Shown piece by piece: positions 1 to 8,395 of a stretch of 64,000 nucleotides of DNA (positions are counted from its first letter, which is position 1; each line of letters begins with the position of its first letter). The DNA is taken from positions 26,987-90,986 of the forward strand of contig JAJFFJ010000051.1 in assembly GCA_021776685.1 (NCBI GenBank), written 5' to 3'. The notes under the pieces are model-generated. The model was not told where the DNA came from and did not search any database. It was given only the letters and a program-made list of their open reading frames with translations. Source of the stretch: Alphaproteobacteria bacterium. GTDB lineage: Bacteria; Pseudomonadota; Alphaproteobacteria; Bin65. Made by a program: the position numbers and the translations under genes.

Positions 1-224
1 CGGGACAAGGTGGTTCTGTCCATTACCAGTTCCTCGGCCATGCGTGCCACCGGCAACGGCCCTTGCCGGGCGGCGGTGACCAAAATCGGAAACTGGGTGA
101 TTTTGAGACCGCATGGCGCAAGCGCCTGGTCATACATCTGGGTGATTGTCCGGCTTGCTTTGCGCAAGGCCAAATTGGTGCAATCGTGCATGCCGCCTGT
201 CGGATTCTTTTTGGTTTCTGCCAT
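1..224 (-). CDS. MarR-family transcriptional regulator (N-terminal part, cut by window edge)
   Basis: Reading the minus strand from the ATG at 222-224 gives 74 codons that run off the window edge. The protein begins MAETKKNPTGGMHDCTNLAL and continues through an ITQFPIL segment to the helix-turn-helix stretch MAEELVMDRTTLSR. This is the usual start of a MarR-type winged-helix repressor: a dimerisation helix, then a wHTH whose recognition helix contains the D-R-T-T-L-S element. A GAGGGA ribosome site lies just upstream of the ATG. The ligand cannot be inferred. The palindrome in front of the gene suggests autoregulation, and perhaps control of the divergent hydrolase gene that starts at 375. 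The family call is fairly firm; the C-terminal half is not visible. Confidence 0.8.
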   Translation of the reverse strand, partial: MAETKKNPTGGMHDCTNLALRKASRTITQMYDQALAPCGLKITQFPILVTAARQGPLPVARMAEELVMDRTTLS

Positions 225-239
225 GGGTCCCTCGTTCTT

Positions 240-260
240 AATAGATGTATATACACTATT
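240..260. promoter_or_regulatory. Palindromic operator candidate for the MarR regulator
   Basis: The 10-bp core TGTATATACA (246-255) is a perfect palindrome and is flanked by AATAG on one side and CTATT on the other, giving an almost symmetric 21-bp element. It sits 16-36 bases upstream of the MarR start codon, in the 150-bp gap before the divergent gene at 375, and is AT-rich against a GC-rich background. MarR-family proteins typically bind such imperfect inverted repeats next to their own gene. Binding is inferred. Confidence 0.55.
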
Positions 261-374
261 ATTTATTGAGTCAAGCGGTGAAATGGATTTACCGGCATTG
301 GGCCGCATTGTTTGGCCAATCTGCTGCACCTATGGTGGGTACGATAATCACCTCGGCGGCACCGCGATAACACA

Positions 375-1097
375 ATGCGCCCCCTCATCGGCATCACCCT
401 CGATTCGGAAGACCCATCCCCGGCAGGTTCGGGAGGCTACGCACAGTTTCCCTGGTATGCGGTGCGCGAGAACTATTGCGCGGCGGTAACGGCATCGGGC
501 GGGCTGCCCGTCACCCTGCCCCACGAGCCGGATATGGCAGAGGCCTATCTTGAGCGCATCGATGGCCTGTTGGTAACCGGCGGCCATTTCGACGTAGACC
601 CCGGCATGTATGGTGCAGCGGAAACCCATGAGACCGTGACGCTCAAGTCCCGGCGCACCTTGTTCGAACGCGCGATCACCGAAGGCGCGCTGGCGCAGGA
701 CATGCCGGTGCTGGGTATCTGTGGCGGGCAACAACTGCTGCATGTGGTGCTGGGCGGTTCGCTGATCCAGCATATTCCGGACGAAGTGCCGGATGCGCTG
801 GCCCATGAGCAGCCGAACCCGCGGGACGAGCCGGGCCATATGGTGTCGGTGGTCAGCGGCACCCTGCTGCACGACATCGTCCAGACCGAAGAATTGGCGG
901 TCAACAGCGCCCATCACCAGGCGGCGAAAGACGCGCCCGAGGGGGTCGCCATCAACGCCCGTGCGCCAGATGGCGTGATAGAAGGCATCGAACATGGCGC
1001 GCATAAATTCTGCCTGGGCGTGCAGTGGCATCCGGAATTTTTCATTTCCGAAGGCGACCGCCGAATTTTCAACGCCTTCGTCGAGGCCGCCACATGA
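375..1097 (+). CDS. Class-I glutamine amidotransferase-like hydrolase (peptidase C26, PuuD-like)
   Basis: This 240-residue protein has the layout of gamma-glutamyl-GABA hydrolases. The N-terminus is MRPLIGIT, an LLVTGG strand follows near residue 65, the nucleophile elbow is GICGGQQ near residue 115, and the catalytic His-Glu pair is in VQWHPE near residue 217. The family removes glutamyl groups from gamma-glutamylated amines (putrescine catabolism) or acts as a stand-alone amidotransferase domain in the cytoplasm. No polyamine genes are adjacent, so the substrate is unknown. The next gene, rluB, starts within its stop codon (ATGA overlap), so the two are probably co-transcribed. There is no strong Shine-Dalgarno before the chosen ATG, but the start fits the conserved N-terminus. 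Confidence 0.85.
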   Translation: MRPLIGITLDSEDPSPAGSGGYAQFPWYAVRENYCAAVTASGGLPVTLPHEPDMAEAYLERIDGLLVTGGHFDVDPGMYGAAETHETVTLKSRRTLFERAITEGALAQDMPVLGICGGQQLLHVVLGGSLIQHIPDEVPDALAHEQPNPRDEPGHMVSVVSGTLLHDIVQTEELAVNSAHHQAAKDAPEGVAINARAPDGVIEGIEHGAHKFCLGVQWHPEFFISEGDRRIFNAFVEAAT

Positions 1098-2065
1098 CCG
1101 CGCCCGCCGCCGGCGGTGAGCGGATCGCCAAGCGCATGGCCCGCGCCGGCCTGTGTTCGCGCCGTGAAGCAGAGCGATGGATTGCCCAGGGCCGCGTTGC
1201 CGTAGATGGCGAAACCCTGACCACCCCAGCGGTGACCGTAACGGCAGCCAGCCGCATTACCGTAGATGGCGAATTGGTGGGCGCCGCGGAGGCCACCCGC
1301 CTGTGGCGGTATCACAAGCCCGTTGGTCTGGTGACCACCAACCGTGACCCCCAGGGACGATCCACCGTTTTCGACGCGCTGCCGGAGCATCTGCCGCGCG
1401 TGATGAGCATCGGCCGGCTTGATCTGACGTCGGAAGGGCTGTTGTTGCTGACCAATGACGGCGACCTCGCCCGGTACCTGGAACTGCCGGCCACAGGCTG
1501 GAAACGGCGATACCGGGTGCGCGTGCATGGCCGGATTCAAGAAGCTGCGCTCGCCGAACTGGCCCAGGGCGTCGAGGTGGATGGTATCAAGTATGGACCC
1601 ATCGAAGCGGCGCTCGACCGGCAGCAGGGCGCCAATGCCTGGCTGACCTTCAGCCTGCGGGAAGGCAAGAATCGCGAAATTCGGCATGTCTGCGAACATC
1701 TGGGCTGGCCGGTCAACCGGTTGATCCGCACCGGCTTTGGCCCCTTCCAGTTGGGCTCGCTGCCAGCCAGCGAAGTTGACGAGGTGGCCCAGAAAGTGCT
1801 GCGCGAGCAACTGGGTGGAAAGATCGACCTGAAAGAGGGGCCCGTAAATCGCGCGACAAAGGCAGCCACCAGACAGAATTCCGACGAGAAACCCGTTGGT
1901 GAACCTTCCGGAAAACCGGCCAGAATGCAGCTGGGAAAACCGGTGAGAAAACCTGCCGGAAAACAGACCAGAAATCCTGGTGGGAAGCCGGGTGACAAGT
2001 CTGGCGCCAAGCCGGCCGGAAAACGGGACGGGAAACCCGATGCGCGTCGTCGGCGGCGCACATAA
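1094..2065 (+). CDS. rluB: 23S rRNA pseudouridine synthase, RluB/RsuA family
   Basis: The protein is 323 residues. An S4 RNA-binding domain comes first (KRMARAGLCSRREAERWI, residues about 12-32). The RsuA/RluB catalytic domain follows, with the signature GRLDLTSEGLLLLTNDG near residue 110 (catalytic Asp within GRLD) and LREGKNREIRH near residue 185. The family converts a specific uridine in 23S rRNA (position 2605 in E. coli) to pseudouridine during ribosome assembly. The last 70 or so residues are a low-complexity tail of repeated GKP/KPA/KPG units ending in RRRRR, a likely RNA-binding extension common in alphaproteobacterial RluB. The ATG overlaps the stop of the preceding gene, and the tail-coding end overlaps the start of rsmD by 26 bases, so translational coupling is likely. 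RluB rather than RluE/RsuA is chosen on the long tail and the rsmD neighbour. Confidence 0.9.
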   Translation: MTAPAAGGERIAKRMARAGLCSRREAERWIAQGRVAVDGETLTTPAVTVTAASRITVDGELVGAAEATRLWRYHKPVGLVTTNRDPQGRSTVFDALPEHLPRVMSIGRLDLTSEGLLLLTNDGDLARYLELPATGWKRRYRVRVHGRIQEAALAELAQGVEVDGIKYGPIEAALDRQQGANAWLTFSLREGKNREIRHVCEHLGWPVNRLIRTGFGPFQLGSLPASEVDEVAQKVLREQLGGKIDLKEGPVNRATKAATRQNSDEKPVGEPSGKPARMQLGKPVRKPAGKQTRNPGGKPGDKSGAKPAGKRDGKPDARRRRRT

Positions 2066-2615
2066 GGGTCGGCGGCTGGTCGCGCCTGAGGGCCGCGATG
2101 TGCGCCCCACAAGCGACCGCGCCCGTGAATCCCTGTTCAACCGATTGGTCCATGGTGGCTATGGGCCCGGTGGGGTGTCGCCAGTTGTGGACGCGGTGGT
2201 GTTGGACATGTTCTGCGGTTCGGGCGCCCTGGGGCTGGAGGCGCTGTCGCGCGGCGCAGCACGCACGATCTTCATGGACCTGTCGCGCACCGCTCTGGAT
2301 TGTGCCCGGGCCAATGCGGCGAGCCTGGGCGAAACCGACCGGAGCGAATTTCTGTTGGCGGAAGCAACACGCCCACCTCCGCCACGCCAACAGGCCGCTT
2401 TGGTGTTTCTGGATCCACCCTATGGCAGCGGCCTCGGAGAACCAGCGCTTGAGGCGTTGGCGGCATCAGGTTGGCTGGCAACCGGGGCGCTCTCAACGGT
2501 TGAAATCGGCCGGGACGAGGTCTTCGCAACCCCGGACGGATTCGCGGAACTGGATGCGCGGCAGACGGGTGCGGCGCGCATCGTCATTCTGCGTTACCAA
2601 TCTGAAAGTGCCTAG
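2040..2615 (+). CDS. rsmD: 16S rRNA (guanine966-N2)-methyltransferase
   Basis: The 191-residue protein starts MRVVGGAHKGRRL and has the RsmD/YhhF signatures: PTSDRARESLFN near residue 24, the SAM-binding motif VVLDMFCGSGALGLEALSRG near residue 52, and the catalytic FLDPPYG near residue 129. RsmD methylates N2 of G966 in 16S rRNA on the assembling 30S subunit. It overlaps the rluB reading frame by 26 bases, a pairing common in alphaproteobacteria that suggests one rRNA-modification operon. Its TAG stop shares the tetranucleotide CTAG (2612-2615) with the stop of the convergent MFS gene. Confidence 0.93.
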   Translation: MRVVGGAHKGRRLVAPEGRDVRPTSDRARESLFNRLVHGGYGPGGVSPVVDAVVLDMFCGSGALGLEALSRGAARTIFMDLSRTALDCARANAASLGETDRSEFLLAEATRPPPPRQQAALVFLDPPYGSGLGEPALEALAASGWLATGALSTVEIGRDEVFATPDGFAELDARQTGAARIVILRYQSESA

Positions 2616-3898
2616 TCGGCGCTGGTCGGAATTTCTGCCTTCGCTGCGGCGACACTGATACTGCGCAACAGCCGAACCGCCAACAGGGCGGCGAGCGCGA
2701 CGATGATGGCGCCCGAGATATAGGGCGCATCCCGCCCCAAATATTGGAACAGCACGCCGGCGATGGCCGGACCGATCACGCGCACCATGCTGTTTGCCGA
2801 CTGCAGCACACCCATCACCGCGCCTTGCTTGTCCGCCGGCGAATTGCGGGAAATCAGGCTGGAAATCGCGGGGTCGCAGAAGGCGTAGCCAATCGCGACC
2901 AGCGCACCACTAACGCCGACCATGAAGACATTGACCGACGGTGGAATCAGCGCCATGCCCAGACAGAGCACCACAAGCCCGGCCATCAGCATCTTTGCCT
3001 CGCCAAAGCGCGCGGCCACAGGCCCGACGGCGCCGCCCTGCACCACCACCAGAATGGCGCCGATATAGGCGAAAACCAGCCCGACCTCGAACGGCCCCCA
3101 GCCGTGGGCTCGCTCCACCCACAGGGCATAGGTGCCCTCCAGCCCGGCCATGGCGACGCCGGAAATCGTGCCGATCAGAATGGGCAGGAGGACAAGCGGT
3201 TCCCGCAGGACTTCGCCAAAGGTGCGTAGGCGGGTCATCAGACCATGCTGGATCGCCGCGCCAAGCCGTTCCGGCTCTTTCAGAAGGATAAGGGTCAGTA
3301 CAGTGGCGACGGCGCAAACGCCCGCAGCGAGATAGAAGGCCAGGCGGTGGTCGACATTTCCCGGGTCACCCATGGCGAGCAGGCCGCCGAAGGCTGGGCC
3401 CAGAATAAAGCCCAGCCCGAAGGCCGCGCCCATCAATCCCATGCCCTTGGCGCGTTCTTCCGCCTCGGTCACGTCCGCCACATAGGCCATGGCAACGGCG
3501 ATATTCGCGCCCATAACGCCGCCCAATCCCCGCGCCAGGAACAGCATCCAAAGGGAGTCCGCCACGGCGAGGAGGGAGAAACTTAGGACAGAGCCGAAAA
3601 TACTGAGGGCCAGAATAGGCTTTCGCCCCCAGCGGTCGCTGATCCAGCCCAGGGGGAAGGCGCAGAAAAACTGGAAGAATGCGTAGACCGACATGAGGAG
3701 TGTCACCGCGCTCTCGCTCGCGCCGAACCGCTCCGCCCAGAAGGGCATGTAGGGCAGCATGATGCCGAAGCCGACCATGTCGATGAACACGATCAGGAGC
3801 AGTATCCAGATGCGGCTGAAAACGGAGCGGGAAGAGGACAAGCGGTGGACCCGGCTATGGTGAGGACGCAGCTTACAGGGGCAACGTACCGGCGCCAC
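2612..3898 (-). CDS. MFS transporter, TetA-like drug:H+ antiporter group
   Basis: A 428-residue inner-membrane protein with about twelve hydrophobic segments. TM1 carries DMVGFGIMLPYMPF, loop 2-3 carries the MFS motif GWISDRWGRKPIL, and the TM4/5 region has the export-type GLGFILGPAFGG (motif C). This combination is typical of DHA1 exporters related to TetA and other drug efflux proteins; the actual substrate is unknown. It is the last gene of the minus-strand array, 30 bases after mutL, and converges on rsmD with overlapping stop codons. The start is uncertain: the only extended option is a GTG at 3898 without a clear ribosome site, and a TTG at 3841 would give a shorter N-terminus that begins closer to TM1. 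Confidence 0.85.
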   Translation of the reverse strand: MAPVRCPCKLRPHHSRVHRLSSSRSVFSRIWILLLIVFIDMVGFGIMLPYMPFWAERFGASESAVTLLMSVYAFFQFFCAFPLGWISDRWGRKPILALSIFGSVLSFSLLAVADSLWMLFLARGLGGVMGANIAVAMAYVADVTEAEERAKGMGLMGAAFGLGFILGPAFGGLLAMGDPGNVDHRLAFYLAAGVCAVATVLTLILLKEPERLGAAIQHGLMTRLRTFGEVLREPLVLLPILIGTISGVAMAGLEGTYALWVERAHGWGPFEVGLVFAYIGAILVVVQGGAVGPVAARFGEAKMLMAGLVVLCLGMALIPPSVNVFMVGVSGALVAIGYAFCDPAISSLISRNSPADKQGAVMGVLQSANSMVRVIGPAIAGVLFQYLGRDAPYISGAIIVALAALLAVRLLRSISVAAAKAEIPTSAD

Positions 3899-3928
3899 CG
3901 CTAATTGCAGGCTTGGGGCAAGGCGGAA

Positions 3929-5749
3929 TCAGCGGCGGCCGAACAGCCGTTCGATGTCCTTGAGTTTCAGTTCCACATAGGTAGGCCGGCCATGGTTGCA
4001 CTGGCCGGAATGGGGGGTCGCTTCCATCTGGCGCAGCAGCGCGTCCATCTCATGGACATTCAGCCGGCGGCCAGCGCGGATCGAACCGTGACAGGCCATG
4101 GTGCCGCAGACCTCTTCGAGCTTCTCCTTCAGACTGAAGGCTTCGCCCATTTCCGCCAGTTCGTCGGCCAAGTCGCGGAGCAGGCTTTGCACGGCCGTCT
4201 CGCCCAACAAGGCGGGTGTTTCCCGCACGATCACAGCCGAGGCGCCGAAGGGCTCGATCATCAGGCCCAGTTCCGCAAGCTCAGGCGCGCGCGCGGCAAG
4301 GCGCGCGGCAGCTGGCTCATCCAGTTCAACCACCTCGGGCAGCAGCAGCATTTGTGTGGCGACACCGCCGTTGGCGAGCGCGGCCTTCATACGCTCGTAA
4401 ACCAGCCGTTCGTGGGCCGCGTGCTGGTCGACAATCACCAACCCATCTTCCGTCTGGGCGACCACATATGTTTCATGCACCTGCGCCCGCGCCGCGCCGA
4501 GCGGGTAGTTGGCCGCATCCGCATCACCTGTTTCCGATGCGCCCGCGGGTGCAGTTGGTCGTGCGGTCTCTGCAAATCCAGGCTGATAGCCTGCATTGGG
4601 TGCCTGCCAGGCGTTGCTGGCCTCCGCCAGATGTCCCGGCATCGGCGGTGGCGGTTGATAGTTGCCATAGCCTCCGCCCGTCCCAGAACGGAAGGCGCCC
4701 AGCGCGCCTTGGCTGACCGTTGTGCTGGCGCGATGTCCTGCTTCCGCAAGCGCATGTTTGAGGGCGCTGACGATCAGGCCCCGCACCAGGCCTGCGTCAC
4801 GGAACCGTACCTCGGTCTTGGCAGGATGCACGTTCACATCCACCTGTTCCGGCGGTAGGTCCAGGAACAGCGCAACCAGCGGATGGCGGTCCCGGGCCAG
4901 AAAATCCTGATACGCGCCGCGCACCGCGCCGAACAGCAGCTTGTCGCGAACCGGCCGGCCATTCACGAACAGATACTGATGCTGGGCGTTGCCGCGATTG
5001 AACGTCGGCACGCCGATATGGCCGGTCAGACACAGAGCCTCGCGCACGGCATTGATGGCGAGGGCATTTTCGCGGAACTCCCGCCCCATGATCCGCCCCA
5101 AACGGGCCAGGCGCAGGCTCTCGTCGCCCCCTTCCAGGGACGCGGTTTCCGCCGGCAAGTCGATCAGCGCGCGCTCACGGTCGCCGGTCAGGCGGAAGGC
5201 TACCGCGGGATGGGCCATGGCCAGGCGGTTGAGCACATCGCTGACGTGGCCCTGTTCGGCACGCTCCGACTTCAAGAACTTGAGGCGCGCAGGAGTGGCG
5301 TAGAAAAGATCACGCACCTCCACCCGGGTGCCGGACGGATGGGCTGCCGGTTGGGGGTCCGCCACCTGGCCGCCCTCCACAGAGATCGTCCAGGCGCTGT
5401 CGGCACCTGCCGGGCGGGATGTGATGGTCAGGCGGCTGACGGCGCCGATCGACGGCAGCGCCTCGCCGCGAAAGCCCAGGGTGCCGATATGGGTGAGGTC
5501 GTCGCCGGGCAGTTTGGATGTGGCGTGCCGCTGGATGGCGAGGCCCAGGTCGTCCGGCGACATGCCGTGGCCGTCATCAGTGACGGAAATCAAGCTGCGG
5601 CCGCCGTCACGGATCGCCACCTCGATGCGGCCGGCGCCGGCGTCGAGCGCGTTTTCCACGAGTTCCTTCACGACGGCAGCCGGGCGCTCGACCACTTCGC
5701 CGGCGGCGATTTGATTGACGAGATTGGGCGGCAGCAGACGCAAGGACAT
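3929..5749 (-). CDS. mutL: DNA mismatch repair protein MutL
   Basis: The 606-residue protein has the GHKL ATPase motifs in order: ENALDAGA (ATP/Mg2+ Asn), DDGHGM, ATSKL and TLGFRGEAL in the first 110 residues, then the transducer domain with FVNGRPV. A variable Pro/Gly-rich linker (about 345-420) leads into a C-terminal dimerisation domain holding the endonuclease motif [12 protein letters not shown], matching DQHA(X)2E(X)4E. It also has ACHGSI and GQCNHGRPT near the C-terminus. MutL therefore probably has latent nicking activity, as in bacteria without MutH. It couples MutS mismatch recognition to strand removal. It is flanked by pgi upstream (22-base gap) and the MFS gene downstream. Confidence 0.97.
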   Translation of the reverse strand: MSLRLLPPNLVNQIAAGEVVERPAAVVKELVENALDAGAGRIEVAIRDGGRSLISVTDDGHGMSPDDLGLAIQRHATSKLPGDDLTHIGTLGFRGEALPSIGAVSRLTITSRPAGADSAWTISVEGGQVADPQPAAHPSGTRVEVRDLFYATPARLKFLKSERAEQGHVSDVLNRLAMAHPAVAFRLTGDRERALIDLPAETASLEGGDESLRLARLGRIMGREFRENALAINAVREALCLTGHIGVPTFNRGNAQHQYLFVNGRPVRDKLLFGAVRGAYQDFLARDRHPLVALFLDLPPEQVDVNVHPAKTEVRFRDAGLVRGLIVSALKHALAEAGHRASTTVSQGALGAFRSGTGGGYGNYQPPPPMPGHLAEASNAWQAPNAGYQPGFAETARPTAPAGASETGDADAANYPLGAARAQVHETYVVAQTEDGLVIVDQHAAHERLVYERMKAALANGGVATQMLLLPEVVELDEPAAARLAARAPELAELGLMIEPFGASAVIVRETPALLGETAVQSLLRDLADELAEMGEAFSLKEKLEEVCGTMACHGSIRAGRRLNVHEMDALLRQMEATPHSGQCNHGRPTYVELKLKDIERLFGRR

Positions 5750-5771
5750 GCCGGTCAGGATACGCTTGGCC

Positions 5772-7058
5772 TCAGGCGCCGGAAAGGTATTTCCGGGTGC
5801 GCCGCTTGCCGTCTTCCACAGCCGGTTGATCGAATGGATCGATCCCCATCATCCGCCCGGCGAGGATGGTCTCGAGCATGAAATGCATCATCAACGCGCC
5901 GACTTCGCGCTCGCGGATCGCGCCCGCAGACATATTGAAGGTGCGCACGGGCCGGCCATGTGCGGCAAGACTGTCGGCGGTGCCCTGGTATTGCGCATCG
6001 ATAAGGTCCGTCAGGCTGCGGCCATCCAGCTCCGGCGCGCAGCCTCCGGTGTCGATCAGGGGAGTGGGTGCCTGCCCCGGTCCCAGAGAGGGCCCCGCGG
6101 ATGGCCCCAGAAGCGTGAATGTCGCGATATCGGGGCCGTCGAGCCATATCTGCAATTGGCTATGCTGGTCCACCGCGCCCACCGCCGGATAGGGAACTGC
6201 CCCCTCCCCAGCTTTGCCCAGACTTTCCGCCCAAAGCTGGCAGTACCAACGGGAGAATTGGCGCAGCCTGTCGGCGTAGGGCATCAGGACGGTGACCTTC
6301 CGGCCAGCCTGCATCAGGCCGACCATCGCCGCCGCACCCTGGGCCGGCGCGCTGTCGCCGCCGTTGGAACGAAGGTCATCCAAAATTTTCGCTGCAGCCT
6401 GGCGCACGGAAGCCACGTCCACCCCGGCAAAATGCGCGGGCAGGAGAACCACCGGACTGAATGCGGAAAAGCGCCCACCCAGATCGGGGTCATGGCGAAT
6501 AATCGGCAGGCTTCGCGCAGCAGCGAAGGCGCGCATTGGGCTTTCGGAGGGGCCGGTCAGGATAACAAAGCGGCCGCGGGCCACCTCGTCGCCGAGTTGC
6601 TCCGTTGCCGCCTGCCACAGCAGTGCCAGGTGGGCCATCACTTCGGCCGTGGCGCCAGATTTCGAAATCGCCAAAACGCCGGTGTCGGACATGTCCGCGG
6701 TCAGATCTGAAAGACTGTCCGGGTCCGGATTTTCGGCGAAAAGGAGGGCCTTGCCATCGGCCGCCCCGCAGGCATCCACCAGCGCCTTGGCGCCCAGGGA
6801 CGAGCCGCCGGTGCCGACGATGATGATCCTGCCAACCTTGCCGAACGCAGCCCCAGCAGCATCGATAGCCTGATCCAGTCCGGCCTGGTCCTGCAGCCCA
6901 TTCGCCAGCGCCAGCCGCCCGCCGTCAATGTCCGCGAGCAAATCTGCACTGGCCGCCGCCGCCGACTGACAGACGGCCGCATAGGCTGCGTCGGGCAGGC
7001 CGCCGTCACCGATATGCCGCTCAAGACAGCGGTTGATATCCTGCGTGTAGGCCGCCAT
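5772..7058 (-). CDS. pgi: Glucose-6-phosphate isomerase (short form)
   Basis: This 428-residue protein has the phosphoglucose isomerase SIS fold. [14 protein letters not shown] near residue 78 is the phosphate-binding loop, [13 protein letters not shown] near residue 130 is a second sugar-phosphate loop, and ESLGKAG near 278 and [12 protein letters not shown] near 295 form the remaining active-site signatures. It interconverts glucose-6-phosphate and fructose-6-phosphate in the cytoplasm. At about 430 residues it is shorter than the E. coli type (about 550) and matches the compact form found in alphaproteobacteria and Firmicutes. It lies 9 bases downstream of an M16 peptidase gene and 22 bases upstream of mutL, so co-transcription is likely although the functions are unrelated. 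Confidence 0.94.
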   Translation of the reverse strand: MAAYTQDINRCLERHIGDGGLPDAAYAAVCQSAAAASADLLADIDGGRLALANGLQDQAGLDQAIDAAGAAFGKVGRIIIVGTGGSSLGAKALVDACGAADGKALLFAENPDPDSLSDLTADMSDTGVLAISKSGATAEVMAHLALLWQAATEQLGDEVARGRFVILTGPSESPMRAFAAARSLPIIRHDPDLGGRFSAFSPVVLLPAHFAGVDVASVRQAAAKILDDLRSNGGDSAPAQGAAAMVGLMQAGRKVTVLMPYADRLRQFSRWYCQLWAESLGKAGEGAVPYPAVGAVDQHSQLQIWLDGPDIATFTLLGPSAGPSLGPGQAPTPLIDTGGCAPELDGRSLTDLIDAQYQGTADSLAAHGRPVRTFNMSAGAIREREVGALMMHFMLETILAGRMMGIDPFDQPAVEDGKRRTRKYLSGA

Positions 7059-7067
7059 CGGCGTCGG

Positions 7068-8393
7068 CTAGAGCTTGCCCGGCGGGTTGCCGACGACCAC
7101 GAAGGTGAGCCGGTCGGGCTGCAGCAGGCTACGGGCGACCCGGCGGATGTCCTTCAGGGTCACGGCGCGGATCAGGTCGTTGCGCTTCGTGAAATAGTCG
7201 GGCGTAAAGCCCTGGATTTGCCGGCTGACCATCAAGTTGGCGATCCGCTGGGATGTGGAGAAGCGCAGGGGATAGGAGCCAGTCAGGAACTTCTTCACCG
7301 CATCAAGTTCTTCCGCCGACACGCCCTTGGTCGCCATCCGTTTCCACTCTTCGCGGATGATGGCGATGGTCTGCGCCACGTCCCGGTTGCGGGTGGCCAC
7401 GCCGCCCATATAGGCGGCGGAATGATCAAAGGGTTGAAGGTAGGAATAGACCGAATAGGCAAGGCCCCGCTTTTCGCGGACTTCCATATAAAGGCGGGAG
7501 GTCATGCCGCCGCCGCCAAGGATCTGGTTCAGCAGATAGGCGGTGATAAAATCCTTGTGCCGGCGGGGAATGCCGCTGTGGCCGAAGACCACGATGCTCT
7601 GCGGTATCGGAAAGCGCACGACCGTGACGCCGCCCGTGGCTTTGGGCAACATCCGCCGGACTGGTCCGCGTTTGGCCTTTGCCGGGAGGCTGCCGAAGAC
7701 CTGGTCGAGCATCTTGCCAAGTTCTGCCGGCGAGATGTCGCCCACGACACCGATGTAGAGATTGTTGCGGGCAAGCTGGGTGCGGACAAAGCCGGCCAGA
7801 TCTGCACGGGTGATCGCCTTGATGCTGGTTTGCGTGCCCCGGCTGAACCGGCCGTAGGGATGGCCGCCAAATGCCGAGCGGAACCATGCCACTGATGCCA
7901 GGTAGCGCGGGTTGCGTTGCTGGCGGGTCAGGTCATCGGCCTGTCCGGTGCGCTCCCGTTCCACCGCGGCGGGATCGAAGCGGGCCTTTGTCAGCGCCAG
8001 GCGCAGCAGCCGGAAGGCCTCAGCCTTGTTGCGGCTGAGAGTGCGCAGGGAACCGCGGAAGCGGTCAAAGCCGGTGCTGAAGCTGATGCTGATCGACTTG
8101 GTTTCCATAGCGCGCTGAAAGGTGCTGGAATTCATGTCGCCGGCACCCTCGGTCAGAAGGCTGGCCACGAGCCGCGCCGTACCGCCCTTGCCTTTGGGGT
8201 CATAGACCGAACCGGCGCGCCAGGTAAAACTGACGCTGATGATCGGTGTGGTGCTGTCCTGCACCAGCCAGGCCTTGATGCCGCCGGGACTTTTCACCTG
8301 TTTGATGTCGATGGCCTGCGCCGGAGCGGCAGCAAGCAGGGTTGCGGAAATCGCTGTTATAACGGCCAGGGCCGCGAGCGGACGAACGGTCAT
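7068..8393 (-). CDS. M16 family peptidase-like protein, inactive partner subunit
   Basis: A 441-residue exported protein: the signal peptide runs to AAAPAQA near residue 27. Two M16 halves follow, with conserved surface elements such as YRGPx-like LLNQILGGGGMTSRLYMEVREKRGLAYSV near residues 290-318, typical of the C-terminal M16 domain. The zinc-binding HxxEH motif is absent; the corresponding segment reads GGTARLVASLL. M16B peptidases often work as heterodimers of one catalytic and one non-catalytic subunit, and the gene starts 2 bases after the stop of a catalytic M16 gene, so it is probably its partner in the periplasm. Substrate unknown. Confidence 0.9.
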   Translation of the reverse strand: MTVRPLAALAVITAISATLLAAAPAQAIDIKQVKSPGGIKAWLVQDSTTPIISVSFTWRAGSVYDPKGKGGTARLVASLLTEGAGDMNSSTFQRAMETKSISISFSTGFDRFRGSLRTLSRNKAEAFRLLRLALTKARFDPAAVERERTGQADDLTRQQRNPRYLASVAWFRSAFGGHPYGRFSRGTQTSIKAITRADLAGFVRTQLARNNLYIGVVGDISPAELGKMLDQVFGSLPAKAKRGPVRRMLPKATGGVTVVRFPIPQSIVVFGHSGIPRRHKDFITAYLLNQILGGGGMTSRLYMEVREKRGLAYSVYSYLQPFDHSAAYMGGVATRNRDVAQTIAIIREEWKRMATKGVSAEELDAVKKFLTGSYPLRFSTSQRIANLMVSRQIQGFTPDYFTKRNDLIRAVTLKDIRRVARSLLQPDRLTFVVVGNPPGKL

Positions 8394-8395
8394 GA

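Noticed and set aside
1..489. Plus-strand frame from position 10
   Set aside because: Antisense to the MarR gene and the start of the hydrolase gene; the minus-strand frame gives a clear MarR sequence.
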